From NCBI RefSeq assembly GCF_963920485.1, contig NZ_OY986431.1, forward strand, positions 2,347,351-2,411,350: 64,000 nucleotides of DNA, in the 5' to 3' direction. Below, one piece after another: positions 45,146-53,884 of this stretch. Source of the DNA: Cyanobium usitatum str. Tous. Lineage in GTDB: Bacteria; Cyanobacteriota; Cyanobacteriia; PCC-6307; Cyanobiaceae. A program made the translations under genes and the position numbers. Each line of letters starts with the position of its first letter. The stretch's first letter is position 1. The notes below the pieces were generated by a model. That model was not told the origin of the DNA. It saw only the letters and a program-made list of their open reading frames with translations, and searched no databases.

Positions 45146-46072
45146 TCAGCCTGAACCCAAGGGATGTTCCTGGAAGGGCCATACCCGCGGCAGTTCTGGG
45201 GCGCTGAGGCCGCGTGCGGCCCGGATCCGGGCCCATACCCTGGTGAACCAAAACCGGGCCGCCTGACTGGAAGGGCCGCGGTAGCGGGCGATCAGGCCCT
45301 GGTCTAGGGCTCCGCAGGCCAGGTCGCCCTCCAGACCCTGGCGGTCGCTGCGGCAGTCGGCCAGCAGCTGGGCTAGGGCAGCGGCCCCCAGGGGCTGCGG
45401 CGCTGCCCACACCAGCGATCCCAGTACCGGTTGGCCCGCCATGCCGTGCTCAGTTGCGAGGCTGGCGCCGCTGATTTCCAGGGGATCCACCAGCTCCCAG
45501 CGGCGACCTTCGGGGCCGCGGCGACAAACCTGCAGCCGTGAGCGCCAGCAGCCCTGGCCCAGGGTTTCGCCGGCGGCGCTGCGGCCTAGCCGTACGACGT
45601 CCATGCCCAGCCAGCTGGCTCCTGGTGCCAGCTCCACCGTGAGGTTCTGCTCCAGCAGCCCGCCGGCAAACAGCACCAGCTCCTGGGGCAGCCATTCCAG
45701 GTCGCTGCCTGCTTCAAGGCTGAAGTGCAGACTCTGGCGGGCCCACTGGCCCTGCGGCACCAAGCGGGAGCGCCCCACCGTGCCATACACCTTCTGGGCC
45801 GCCACGCTGGTCAGTAGGGCCTGGCTGGCAGGGGCAAGGTGGGCCCGCACCGTGAGTTGGTCGCCTCCCACCAGGCCGCCGGCGGTGTGCAGGAGGGGCA
45901 ATTCGCAGCGGCCACCAGCCTGGGGGTAGGCCCGTTGCAATTTCAGAGGGGATGTAGCCCAGCCCTGATGCACAGTTGCAGGCGGCTCCCCCGGACTGCC
46001 CTGCCGGGCCGTGAACTCCAGCTCAGCGGCGCCGTGCCAGCGGCCTGCCGCAATGGTGTTGGGATGATTCAC
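45146..46072 (-). CDS. ureD: Urease accessory protein UreD
   Basis: A 308-aa scaffold for the UreDFG apo-urease activation complex. Family segments: HTAGGLVGGDQLTVRAHL, LTSVAAQKVYG, and WLPQELVLFAGGLLEQNLTVEL. First gene of ureDABC. Its ATG at 46072 is divergent from ureE, only 21 bp apart, so the two promoters must overlap the opposing coding regions. Confidence 0.93.
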   Translation of the reverse strand: MNHPNTIAAGRWHGAAELEFTARQGSPGEPPATVHQGWATSPLKLQRAYPQAGGRCELPLLHTAGGLVGGDQLTVRAHLAPASQALLTSVAAQKVYGTVGRSRLVPQGQWARQSLHFSLEAGSDLEWLPQELVLFAGGLLEQNLTVELAPGASWLGMDVVRLGRSAAGETLGQGCWRSRLQVCRRGPEGRRWELVDPLEISGASLATEHGMAGQPVLGSLVWAAPQPLGAAALAQLLADCRSDRQGLEGDLACGALDQGLIARYRGPSSQAARFWFTRVWARIRAARGLSAPELPRVWPFQEHPLGSG

Positions 46073-46093
46073 CAGGCATGCTGTTTAGAGACC

Positions 46094-46600
46094 ATGGTGC
46101 ACCCGGCGATGGCCAGCTCCGAGCCTGCTGACCGGCCTTTGGTGCTGCGTGAGCGCGGGCTGGCCGCCAGCCCGGGGGGTGTTCCTGCCTTGGTGCTTGC
46201 CCTTTCGGCGGCGGAGCGCACCCAGCTGCGGGGGTTGCGTTGCACTGTCTGTGGCAGGCAGGTGCTGCTGCAGCTGCCCCGGGGCTCAGCCCTGGAACCC
46301 GGTGAGTGGCTGGCCGCCACGGTTGCCGAACCGCTGGTGCAGGTGCGGGCGGCGGCGGAGGAGCTGTTGCAGGTGCGCAGCGCCGATCCCCTGGCCCTGC
46401 TCCAGGCCGCCTATCACCTTGGCAATCGCCACGTGGCCATGGAGATCAGGGCTGGTGAATTGCGCCTGCTCGCCGATTCCGTGCTGGCCCACCTGCTGGA
46501 GCATCGCGGTCTGCAGGTGGATCAGCTGCAGGCTCCCTTTCAGCCCGAGTCCGGTGCCTACGGCCCCATCCACGGCCACAGCCACAGCCATGACCACTAG
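46094..46600 (+). CDS. ureE: Urease nickel metallochaperone UreE
   Basis: A 168-aa chaperone that delivers nickel. The N-terminal peptide-binding domain is followed by a metal-binding domain with AAYHLGNRHVAMEIRAGEL, and a short His-rich tail (HGHSHSHDH). The start is taken at the ATG at 46094; a second ATG at 46109 is possible. It overlaps ureF by 11 nt. Confidence 0.92.
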   Translation: MVHPAMASSEPADRPLVLRERGLAASPGGVPALVLALSAAERTQLRGLRCTVCGRQVLLQLPRGSALEPGEWLAATVAEPLVQVRAAAEELLQVRSADPLALLQAAYHLGNRHVAMEIRAGELRLLADSVLAHLLEHRGLQVDQLQAPFQPESGAYGPIHGHSHSHDH

Positions 46601-47231
46601 CCGGTTGCGCTTGTTTCAGCTGATTAGCCCAGCGCTGCCGGTGGGGGCCTTCAGTTATTCGGAGGGCTTGGAGGTGCTGGTGCAGCGCGGGCTTTTGCTG
46701 GACGGGGCTGGGGTCAGGGCCTGGCTTGAGGCTGAGTTGCAGCGCGGCACCTTGGTGCTGGAGGCTGCCAGTTTGCCGGGCTTGCTGCTGGCTGAGGTGG
46801 CCGAATTGCGCGAGCGCGACAGCTGGTTGCTGGCCCTGCGGGAGGCGGCCGAGGTGCGCGCCCAGCAGCGCCAGATGGGCGCTTCGCTGCTGGGGCTGCT
46901 GGCCGATCTGGGCTTCAATCCGCCCGCCTTGAACCTGGCCTGGCCGGCAGCCTTTGCCCTGGCGGGCCGCGCCCTGGGGGTTGCCGCCACCGAGCTGGTG
47001 GAGGCCTACCTGTATGGCTGGGTGGCAAACCAGCTCAGTGCGGCCTTGCGGCTGGTGCCCCTTGGACCCACCGAGGCCCAGCGCCTACAGCTGGGCCTGG
47101 CGCCTTTGATTGCCGAGAGGGCCCTGGAACTGGCGGCTGCCGATCCAGATCAGCTCTGGAGCGGTGGTGTGGGAGCGGGTCTGGCCCAGTTGCGCCACGC
47201 CGAGCTGTACTCCAGGCTGTTTCGCAGCTGA
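46590..47231 (+). CDS. ureF: Urease accessory protein UreF
   Basis: A 213-aa helical GTPase regulator of the activation complex. The N-terminus LRLFQLISPALPVGAFSYSEGLE is diagnostic; EAYLYGWVANQLSAALRLVPLG and a C-terminal AELYSRLFRS also fit. The ATG at 46590 lies inside the ureE tail. A longer frame from 46149 is chance reading through ureE. Confidence 0.93.
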   Translation: MTTSRLRLFQLISPALPVGAFSYSEGLEVLVQRGLLLDGAGVRAWLEAELQRGTLVLEAASLPGLLLAEVAELRERDSWLLALREAAEVRAQQRQMGASLLGLLADLGFNPPALNLAWPAAFALAGRALGVAATELVEAYLYGWVANQLSAALRLVPLGPTEAQRLQLGLAPLIAERALELAAADPDQLWSGGVGAGLAQLRHAELYSRLFRS

Positions 47232-47240
47232 GCGGATCGG

Positions 47241-47840
47241 ATGAGCAAGCTGCGGGTGGGCGTAGCTGGGCCGGTGGGCTCGGGCAAAACGGCTTTAGTG
47301 GAAGCCCTGTGCCGGCGGCTGCGCGATCGCCTGCAGCTGGCGGTTGTGACCAACGACATCTACACCCAGGAGGACGCCCAGTTCCTCACGCGAGTTGGGG
47401 CCCTAGAGCCCGAACGCATCCGCGGCGTCGAAACCGGCGGCTGCCCCCACACCGCCATCCGCGAGGACTGCTCGATCAACCGGGCGGCGGTGGCAGAGCT
47501 GGAGGCGGCCTTCCCTGATCTGGATCTGGTGCTGGTGGAGAGCGGCGGCGACAACCTGGCTGCCAGCTTCAGCCCGGAATTGGTGGATCTCTGCATCTAC
47601 GTGATCGATGTCGCCGCTGGCGACAAGATCCCCCGCAAGGGCGGCCCGGGGATCACCCGCTCCGACCTGCTGGTGATTAACAAGATCGATCTGGCCCCGA
47701 TGGTGGGAGCAAGCCTTGAGGTGATGGCAGCGGATACCGAGCGCATGCGTCAGGGGCGCCCATGGTGTTTCACCAACATCCGAAATGGCCAAGGAGTTGA
47801 TGTTGTTGAAGCATTTTTGTTGCAACAGCTACCAAGCTGA
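47241..47840 (+). CDS. ureG: Urease accessory GTPase UreG
   Basis: A 199-aa SIMIBI GTPase that drives nickel insertion. P-loop [49 protein letters not shown] (nickel-binding CPH motif), [13 protein letters not shown] and [11 protein letters not shown] are all present. Starts 9 bp after ureF. The NtcA promoter of urtA begins 7 bp after the stop. Confidence 0.97.
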   Translation: MSKLRVGVAGPVGSGKTALVEALCRRLRDRLQLAVVTNDIYTQEDAQFLTRVGALEPERIRGVETGGCPHTAIREDCSINRAAVAELEAAFPDLDLVLVESGGDNLAASFSPELVDLCIYVIDVAAGDKIPRKGGPGITRSDLLVINKIDLAPMVGASLEVMAADTERMRQGRPWCFTNIRNGQGVDVVEAFLLQQLPS

Positions 47841-47846
47841 GTATTT

Positions 47847-47889
47847 TGTAGTTTTGGTTACAGGCAGGCTGCATTCAGCTCTTTACGTT
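47847..47889 (+). promoter_or_regulatory. NtcA-activated promoter of urtABCDE
   Basis: TGTA (47847-47850), N8, TACA (47859-47862) is a perfect NtcA operator. Exactly 22 nt after TAC lies TACGTT (47884-47889), matching the TAN3T -10 box. This is the canonical class II NtcA promoter geometry. Predicted transcription start is near 47896, giving a leader of roughly 20 nt. Confidence 0.9.
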
Positions 47890-47913
47890 GAATCAGCTTA
47901 AAAAATCTTTTCT

Positions 47914-49200
47914 ATGCTCCCGATTCAAATTCGCCGCGTTGCCAGTGGCACAGCTTTTTCTCTTGTTGCTTTTTCATTAGCCTCCTGCGGCTCTGGTGAT
48001 CAAGCCGTCAAGTATGACGACACTGTGAAGGTAGGGATCTTGCATTCCCTAACTGGCACCATGGCAATTTCGGAATCCACACTAGTGGATACTGAGAAAA
48101 TGGCCATTGATGAGATCAATGCAGCCGGGGGCGTTACGGTTGATGGTAAGAAGTACAAGATCGAGTACATCGTTGAAGACGGAGCTTCCGATTGGCCAAC
48201 ATTTGCTGAGAAATCTAAAAAATTAATCGATCAGGATAAGGTTCCTGTTGTTTTTGGTGGTTGGACTTCTGCTAGCCGTAAGGCAATGCTGCCTGTTTAC
48301 GAGTCCAAGGATGCTTTCCTTTATTACCCTATTCAGTATGAGGGTCAGGAATGTTCAAACAATATCTTCTATACAGGAGCCACTCCCAATCAGCAGTCTG
48401 AGCCTGCAACAGAGTTCATGTTCAAGAAGTCGCCTGCCGCTGGCAAGCCCTTCTTCTTAGTGGGATCTGACTATGTGTTCCCCCGGACTTCAAACACGAT
48501 CACAAAGTCCCAGGTTGCTCAGCTTGGTGGCAAGGTTGTAGGCGAAGACTACCTGCCTTTGGGTAATACTGAAGTTGCCCCTATTATTGCCAAAATAAAG
48601 AAAGCTCTTCCCGATGGCGGAGTCATTATCAATACGTTGAACGGCGACCAAAACGTCGCTTTCTTCAAGCAAATTCAGGATGCTGGTATCACACCAGCCA
48701 AGGGCTATTATGTGATGAACTATTCAATTGCTGAAGAAGAAATCAGCACTATTGGATCTGAGTTCTTAGAGGGCCATTACGGCGCTTGGAACTATATGAT
48801 GTCCATTGATACACCAGCTTCTAAGAAGTTTGCGTCAGATTTCCAGGCCAAATATGGAGCTGATCGCAAGGTCGCTGACCCTCAAGAGTCGGCGTACAAC
48901 ATGGTTTATCTCTGGAAGGCTGCAGTTGAAAAGGCTAATAGCTTTGACAACGACAAGGTTCGTAAAGCCTTGGTAGGCATAGAATTTGCTGGGCCCCAGG
49001 GACCTGTAAAGGTAATGCCTAACCATCACTTGTCACAAACTGTCCGTATTGGTCAGATAACTGCAGACGGCCAGTTCAAGATCCTGGAGGAAAGTGATGG
49101 TCCCGTTGCTCCTCAGGCCTGGAACCAGATTCACCCAGACTCCAAGGGTTACTCCTGCGACTGGACTGATCCTAATAAAGGCGGTAAGTACAAGCTCTGA
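47914..49200 (+). CDS. urtA: Urea ABC transporter substrate-binding lipoprotein
   Basis: Periplasmic urea receptor, 428 aa. Signal peptide ends in a lipobox SLASC (Cys near residue 25). The mature protein has the family segments VKVGILHSLTGTMAISESTL, DEINAAGGVTVDGKKY, VFGGWTSASRKAMLPVYE and YPIQYEGQECSNNIFYTGA. Strong NtcA promoter upstream; a terminator hairpin follows the stop and probably raises UrtA over the membrane genes. Codons are much more AT-rich than in ureG. Confidence 0.96.
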   Translation: MLPIQIRRVASGTAFSLVAFSLASCGSGDQAVKYDDTVKVGILHSLTGTMAISESTLVDTEKMAIDEINAAGGVTVDGKKYKIEYIVEDGASDWPTFAEKSKKLIDQDKVPVVFGGWTSASRKAMLPVYESKDAFLYYPIQYEGQECSNNIFYTGATPNQQSEPATEFMFKKSPAAGKPFFLVGSDYVFPRTSNTITKSQVAQLGGKVVGEDYLPLGNTEVAPIIAKIKKALPDGGVIINTLNGDQNVAFFKQIQDAGITPAKGYYVMNYSIAEEEISTIGSEFLEGHYGAWNYMMSIDTPASKKFASDFQAKYGADRKVADPQESAYNMVYLWKAAVEKANSFDNDKVRKALVGIEFAGPQGPVKVMPNHHLSQTVRIGQITADGQFKILEESDGPVAPQAWNQIHPDSKGYSCDWTDPNKGGKYKL

Positions 49201-49230
49201 TTTCTAGTTACTCTGTTTTTAGTAGCTAGC

Positions 49231-49267
49231 AAGGGGTGGCGCTGCAAAGTGCCACCCTTTTATTTTT
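49231..49267 (+). terminator. Hairpin terminator between urtA and urtB
   Basis: AAGGGGTGGC (49231-49240) and GCCACCCTTT (49251-49260) form a long GC-rich stem with a 10-nt loop, followed by TATTTTT. It ends about 20 nt before the urtB GTG, so it likely causes partial termination. It excludes the upstream GTG at 49236 as the urtB start. Confidence 0.85.
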
Positions 49268-49286
49268 GGTTTCCTTTCTTATTCTC

Positions 49287-50441
49287 GTGGAACTTCTTTT
49301 TGAAAGTTTATTCAATGGAGTGGCTATCGGCTCAGTGCTGATGGTTGCCGCGCTTGGCTTGGCTATCGTATTTGGCCTTATGGGTGTAATAAACCTAGCC
49401 CATGGCGAACTAATCATGCTTGGTGCTTACACCACTTATGTGGTACAGCTAATCTTTAAGCTACCAGCACTGCAATCAATTTACTGGGCATATATTTTAG
49501 TAGCCATACCTTTGGCGTTTGTTGTTAGTGGTGTTGTGGGTATTCTTCTCGAGCGCACGGTGATCCGGCGCCTTTACGGCAATCCTTTGGAGACTCTCCT
49601 GGCGACTTGGGGCGTAAGTTTGATTTTACAACAGTTCGTACGAAGTGTGCCATTAGCTTATGCTGCTGGCTTTATCTTTGCATTACTTGTAGGGTTTAGT
49701 TTCCCATTTTTGCTTCCCAAGAAACTATTAGAGGGCCCGTCTGCTAAGTTACTTAAGGCTACGGGTTGGTTTGTGTCTGCAATCGCGGGCATTCTGCTAG
49801 CGGGAGGCTTGGCCACTCAAATTAATACTATTTCCCGCGCCAATTCACGCAATGTTGATGTAACTGCTCCAAGATGGATGCGCGGCGGGATTGAGTGGAT
49901 GAATCTTACTTTCCCAGTTCCTAGATTGGTCATTATTGCCATGACAATCTTAGCTGTGTTAGCCGTATTTTGGTTTTTAAATCGCAGTGTATGGGGCATG
50001 CGTATTAGGGCTGTGACTCAAAATAGGTCCATGAGTGATTGTCTTGGAATTCCAACTGATACAGTTGATGTTCTTACATTTGGTATCGGATCTGGTTTGG
50101 CTGGAGTCGCTGGAGTGGCTGTGTCCTTGCTGGGCTCAGTTGGGCCAAATGTTGGTAGTTCTTATATAGTTGGCTGTTTTATGGTAGTTGTTCTGGGCGG
50201 GGTAGGTAATTTATTTGGAACTATATTAGCCTCCTTTTCAATTGGATTGCTAACAGATCTAATTGGCGCCGGCCGACTCCTGTCTTTATGGCCCAATATG
50301 CCAAGTCCTTTAGCAGTTACTGTGGATTTCTTTGCTACAACTAGCATGGCTCAGGTAATGATATTTGCATTGATCGTTATCTTTCTGCAATTTCGTCCTG
50401 GTGGGCTATTCCCACTTAAGGGTCGCACTGTGGAGGCTTAA
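49287..50441 (+). CDS. urtB: Urea ABC transporter permease UrtB
   Basis: LivH-type permease, 384 aa from the GTG at 49287 (MELLFESLFNGVAIG). The frame is open from 49236 but that segment is the terminator hairpin. Signature VINLAHGELIMLGAYTTY, a periplasmic insertion, and VGSSYIVGCFMVVVLGGVGNLFG near the C-terminus. Coding sequence is AT-rich (sample line 49441-49500 has 22 of 60 G/C). Confidence 0.94.
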   Translation: MELLFESLFNGVAIGSVLMVAALGLAIVFGLMGVINLAHGELIMLGAYTTYVVQLIFKLPALQSIYWAYILVAIPLAFVVSGVVGILLERTVIRRLYGNPLETLLATWGVSLILQQFVRSVPLAYAAGFIFALLVGFSFPFLLPKKLLEGPSAKLLKATGWFVSAIAGILLAGGLATQINTISRANSRNVDVTAPRWMRGGIEWMNLTFPVPRLVIIAMTILAVLAVFWFLNRSVWGMRIRAVTQNRSMSDCLGIPTDTVDVLTFGIGSGLAGVAGVAVSLLGSVGPNVGSSYIVGCFMVVVLGGVGNLFGTILASFSIGLLTDLIGAGRLLSLWPNMPSPLAVTVDFFATTSMAQVMIFALIVIFLQFRPGGLFPLKGRTVEA

Positions 50442-50444
50442 GCA

Positions 50445-51575
50445 ATGATCTTCAAAGCATCTACGCTTCCCCGTTGGGCGCTCTTGCTGATATGGGTTCT
50501 GATATTTGCAGCCATCTTTGCGGCACCGTCGGTCCTTCCTGTATTTCGCTTAAATTTACTTGGTAGATTTTTATCTCTGGCTATTGTTGCCTTAGGGATT
50601 GATCTGATATGGGGCTTTACTGGCTTGCTGAGTTTGGGACAGGGAATCTTCTTTGCCATAGGTGGTTATGCTGCTGCCATGTATTTGCAACTTACAAGTT
50701 CGGCAAAAGAAATAAATGGAATTCCTGAATTTTTTGGCTTGTATGGAGTGCAAGAGCTTCCTGCCTTCTGGCAACCATTTTATTCTCCTATATTTACACT
50801 AGTTGCTATATGGTTGCTTCCGGCCTTATTGGCGGGCTTTCTTGGAAATCTTGTTTTTCGAAATCGAATAAAAGGTGTTTATTTTTCCATTCTTACCCAG
50901 GCTTCTCTTCTTGTATTCTTTAACTTTTTTAATGGCCAACAAAAACTTATAAATGGTACCAATGGTCTTAAGACTGATGTAAGTGAGCTATTCGGTCAAA
51001 TGGTTGGCTCTGCAAATATGCAGAAATCATTTTTTTGGTTAACTTGTTTTCTTGTGATTCTTACCTGGTTTTTATTGCGCTGGGTGGTGAGAGGGAGATT
51101 TGGAGACGTTTTAATAGCAATAAGGGACGATGAACCACGACTACGCTTTACGGGATTTAATCCCACCCTATTTAAAACGATAGTGTTTGCAATGGCGGGA
51201 GGCTTGGCTGGTATTGGGGGAGCTTTATATACCGTTCAATCCGGTATCGTGTCTCCCCAGTATATGACTATACCTTTCTCCATTGAAATGGTTATTTGGG
51301 TTGCTGTCGGGGGTAGGGGTACTTTGCTTGGAGCGATTCTTGGCGCTGTATTTATTAACTATGCAAAAAGCTTGGTAAGTGAAGCTTTCCCTGAAACATG
51401 GCTATTTATTCAGGGAGGCTTGTTTATTGTTGTGGTTTGTGCATTGCCTGAAGGCGTTATAGGCTGGCTTCAGAATGGTGGAGTCCGCAATCTGTTTACT
51501 CGCTTTGGCTGGTCTACTCCCATAGCAACTTATCCAAAACTCCAAAACTCGGGGATCGATGAGGTTCAGCCATGA
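50445..51575 (+). CDS. urtC: Urea ABC transporter permease UrtC
   Basis: LivM-type permease, 376 aa. Segments: GIDLIWGFTGLLSLGQGIFFAIGGY, GNLVFRNRIKGVYFSILTQA and RFGDVLIAIRDDEPRLRFTG, with WVAVGGRGTLLGAILGA near the end. Starts 3 bp after urtB and overlaps urtD by 4 nt (ATGA). Base composition is the most AT-rich in the window (50881-50940: 20 of 60 G/C). Confidence 0.95.
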   Translation: MIFKASTLPRWALLLIWVLIFAAIFAAPSVLPVFRLNLLGRFLSLAIVALGIDLIWGFTGLLSLGQGIFFAIGGYAAAMYLQLTSSAKEINGIPEFFGLYGVQELPAFWQPFYSPIFTLVAIWLLPALLAGFLGNLVFRNRIKGVYFSILTQASLLVFFNFFNGQQKLINGTNGLKTDVSELFGQMVGSANMQKSFFWLTCFLVILTWFLLRWVVRGRFGDVLIAIRDDEPRLRFTGFNPTLFKTIVFAMAGGLAGIGGALYTVQSGIVSPQYMTIPFSIEMVIWVAVGGRGTLLGAILGAVFINYAKSLVSEAFPETWLFIQGGLFIVVVCALPEGVIGWLQNGGVRNLFTRFGWSTPIATYPKLQNSGIDEVQP

Positions 51576-52324
51576 GTGATTACTTGCTTGAGCTGCGTCA
51601 CGTGAATGTTTCTTTTGATGGCTTTCTTGCTCTAAATGATCTCAATCTTTCACTAGTGACTGGTGAGCTTAGGGCTGTAATTGGGCCCAATGGTGCAGGT
51701 AAAACCACCTTCCTTGATGTTATTACCGGTAAGGTTAGACCTACTACTGGTGATGTTCTTTTCAAGAGCCGCTCTATAGCGCGCGTATCTGAGTATTCAA
51801 TTGCTCGCTTGGGTATAGGGCGTAAGTTTCAGAGTCCAAGAGTTTTTGAAAAGCTTACTGTTCAGGAAAATCTTGAATTAGCTGTAAGCCAGCCTAAGCA
51901 GCCCTTTCCTCTTTTATTTGGAAGCCTTACCGCTACCCAGCGTGATCAAGTTCAGCATTTAATGTCTATTGTGAGCCTGCAGCCAAAAGCAAGATGGCCG
52001 GCAGGCTCTCTTTCTCATGGGCAAAAGCAGTGGCTAGAGATTGCTATGCTTGTGGGTCAAGATCCCGATTTGCTGTTAGTAGACGAGCCGGTGGCTGGTC
52101 TTACTGATGAGGAGACTGAGCTTACAGCAGATTTGCTGAAGTCATTGGCTGGCGACCACACCGTACTCGTGATTGACCATGACATGGAATTTATTCGAAG
52201 GCTTGATACTTCTGTGACAGTGTTGCATCAGGGGCATGTTCTTTGTGATGGAAGCATGGATGAAGTGCAGTCCGACCCTCGAGTAATTGAGGTTTATCTT
52301 GGCAGCAGTGAGGTTGACTACTAA
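51572..52324 (+). CDS. urtD: Urea ABC transporter ATPase UrtD
   Basis: LivG-type ATPase, 250 aa. Walker A GPNGAGKTTFLD, signature LSHGQKQWLEIAML (variant of LSGGQ), Walker B LLLVDEPVAGL and switch His in IDHDMEF. The start is coupled to urtC and the stop to urtE (1-nt overlap). Confidence 0.95.
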   Translation: MSDYLLELRHVNVSFDGFLALNDLNLSLVTGELRAVIGPNGAGKTTFLDVITGKVRPTTGDVLFKSRSIARVSEYSIARLGIGRKFQSPRVFEKLTVQENLELAVSQPKQPFPLLFGSLTATQRDQVQHLMSIVSLQPKARWPAGSLSHGQKQWLEIAMLVGQDPDLLLVDEPVAGLTDEETELTADLLKSLAGDHTVLVIDHDMEFIRRLDTSVTVLHQGHVLCDGSMDEVQSDPRVIEVYLGSSEVDY

Positions 52325-53034
52325 TGACTACACTTTTAGAGATTTCGGGCCTCAATACTTACTATGGTGAGAGCCATATTCTCCGCGACGTAGACCTCAC
52401 TGTTAATTCAGGGGAAATGGTCTGCTTGGTGGGGCGTAATGGTGTGGGAAAAACAACCCTCCTTAAGTCATTGATCGGGCTCCTGCAGGCTCGCAGGGGG
52501 GACATTTTATTTGAAGGTATGCTTGTAAACAGACAAGCCCCTCATGTAAGAGCAAGAGCGGGTATTGGCTATGTGCCTCAGGGAAGGGAAATCATTGCGC
52601 AGTTAACTGTGGAGGAAAACCTCAAGCTGGGGATGGAGGCACTACCCTCTGGCTTGAAGCAGAACAGCAAGATCGACCCTTTCATATATGAGCTCTTCCC
52701 GATACTGCAGGAGTTCCTGCCGCGCAAGGGAGGTGATCTTAGTGGCGGGCAGCAGCAGCAATTGGCTATTGCAAGGGCACTTCTTGGAAGGCCAAAGTTG
52801 CTATTGCTAGATGAGCCAACTGAGGGGATTCAGCCAAATATTGTCCAGGATATCGAAAATGCCGTACGCAGAATAATTGCAGAGACAGGTATCGGCGTGC
52901 TGCTAGTTGAGCAGCATCGTCATTTCGTGCGCCAGGCAGATCGTTATTACGCTATGCAGCGTGGCGGGATTGTGGCCAGTGGTGCTACAGCGGATCTCAG
53001 CCCGGAGATGATTCAGCGCTTTTTAAGTGTTTGA
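52324..53034 (+). CDS. urtE: Urea ABC transporter ATPase UrtE
   Basis: LivF-type ATPase, 236 aa. Walker A GRNGVGKTTLLKS, signature LSGGQQQQLAIARALLG, Walker B LLLLDEPTEGIQPNIV, and switch His in VEQHRHF. Last gene of urtABCDE. The final 38 nt overlap the 3' end of the convergent pabC, and the AT-rich composition of the urt block continues a short way into it. Confidence 0.95.
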   Translation: MTTLLEISGLNTYYGESHILRDVDLTVNSGEMVCLVGRNGVGKTTLLKSLIGLLQARRGDILFEGMLVNRQAPHVRARAGIGYVPQGREIIAQLTVEENLKLGMEALPSGLKQNSKIDPFIYELFPILQEFLPRKGGDLSGGQQQQLAIARALLGRPKLLLLDEPTEGIQPNIVQDIENAVRRIIAETGIGVLLVEQHRHFVRQADRYYAMQRGGIVASGATADLSPEMIQRFLSV

Positions 53035-53884
53035 ACCCGCCCGCCGTTAATAATCGCCGCCAAGCTGTCTCTGGATCTTCCCAATGGCTATTTTTTAGCT
53101 TGGCGTCATGGAAATGACTTATGGGCCGGCAGTTAAGGCTATTAATTAGCCATGCTGCATCGCATGTCAGGAGCTCAGGCTTTTGTACATCACATTCAGT
53201 GATTAGTCCAGTTTCCAGACCCCGCTGCCGCATCACCCCCGGCAGGCAGCCGCTGCTTAGGGGCGGGGTGATCCAGGAGCCCCCGCGGCACACCAGCAGG
53301 TTGGCGCTGGTGCTGCAGCAGAGGCCGCCGGCGGAACTATTCAGCAGGGCGTCGTCGGCGCCCGCCTCCAGGGCCTGGCGGCGGGCCTGGATCGAGGCCC
53401 CGTAGGCAAGGCTCTTGCAGCGGCTCAGCAGGCTGGAGGCGCTGCGGGTTTCGGTGGGACTAACGATCACTCGCACCGGCTCAAAACACGGTTTGCTGGC
53501 ACTGAGCTGCAGCCAGAAGCTGGGGCTGCTGATGCGGGGTGGGTCGATGCCCCGTGCACCGCTGCCGCGGCTCCAGTTGAGCCGCAGGGCGCCGCTGCCG
53601 CCCTGGGCCGTGCCGATGCCGCTGCGCTCGATCGCTGCGGCGATCAGGGGCTTCACGGTCGCCGCTACTGGCGGTGGCGGCAGCCCCAGCAGCATCGCCG
53701 AGCTCTGCCAGCGGGCCAGGTGTTCGTCCAGCAGCCAGGCCTGACCTGCCTCCACCAGCAGGGTTTCAAACAGGCCATCGGCCAGCAGCAGGCCTCGGTC
53801 GCTGATCGGCAGGGTCAGGGTCTGCGGTGTGCCCCAGCGCCCCTGCCCCGTGCCGTCGCCCAGCCAGGCGATCGGGTCGCTCAT
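52997..53884 (-). CDS. pabC: Class IV aminotransferase-fold protein, probable aminodeoxychorismate lyase PabC
   Basis: A 295-aa PLP enzyme that probably releases p-aminobenzoate for folate. Segments: SDRGLLLADGLFETLLVEAG, LRLNWSRGSGARG, the catalytic Lys in LSRCKSLAYGASIQARRQA, ADDALLNSSAGGLCCSTSANLLV and LPGVMRQRGLE. It is coupled to pabB by a 4-nt overlap, supporting PabC over a branched-chain aminotransferase. The last ~55 codons are AT-rich, unlike the rest of the gene, and overlap urtE. Confidence 0.86.
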   Translation of the reverse strand: MSDPIAWLGDGTGQGRWGTPQTLTLPISDRGLLLADGLFETLLVEAGQAWLLDEHLARWQSSAMLLGLPPPPVAATVKPLIAAAIERSGIGTAQGGSGALRLNWSRGSGARGIDPPRISSPSFWLQLSASKPCFEPVRVIVSPTETRSASSLLSRCKSLAYGASIQARRQALEAGADDALLNSSAGGLCCSTSANLLVCRGGSWITPPLSSGCLPGVMRQRGLETGLITECDVQKPELLTCDAAWLINSLNCRPISHFHDAKLKNSHWEDPETAWRRLLTAGGFKHLKSAESSPG

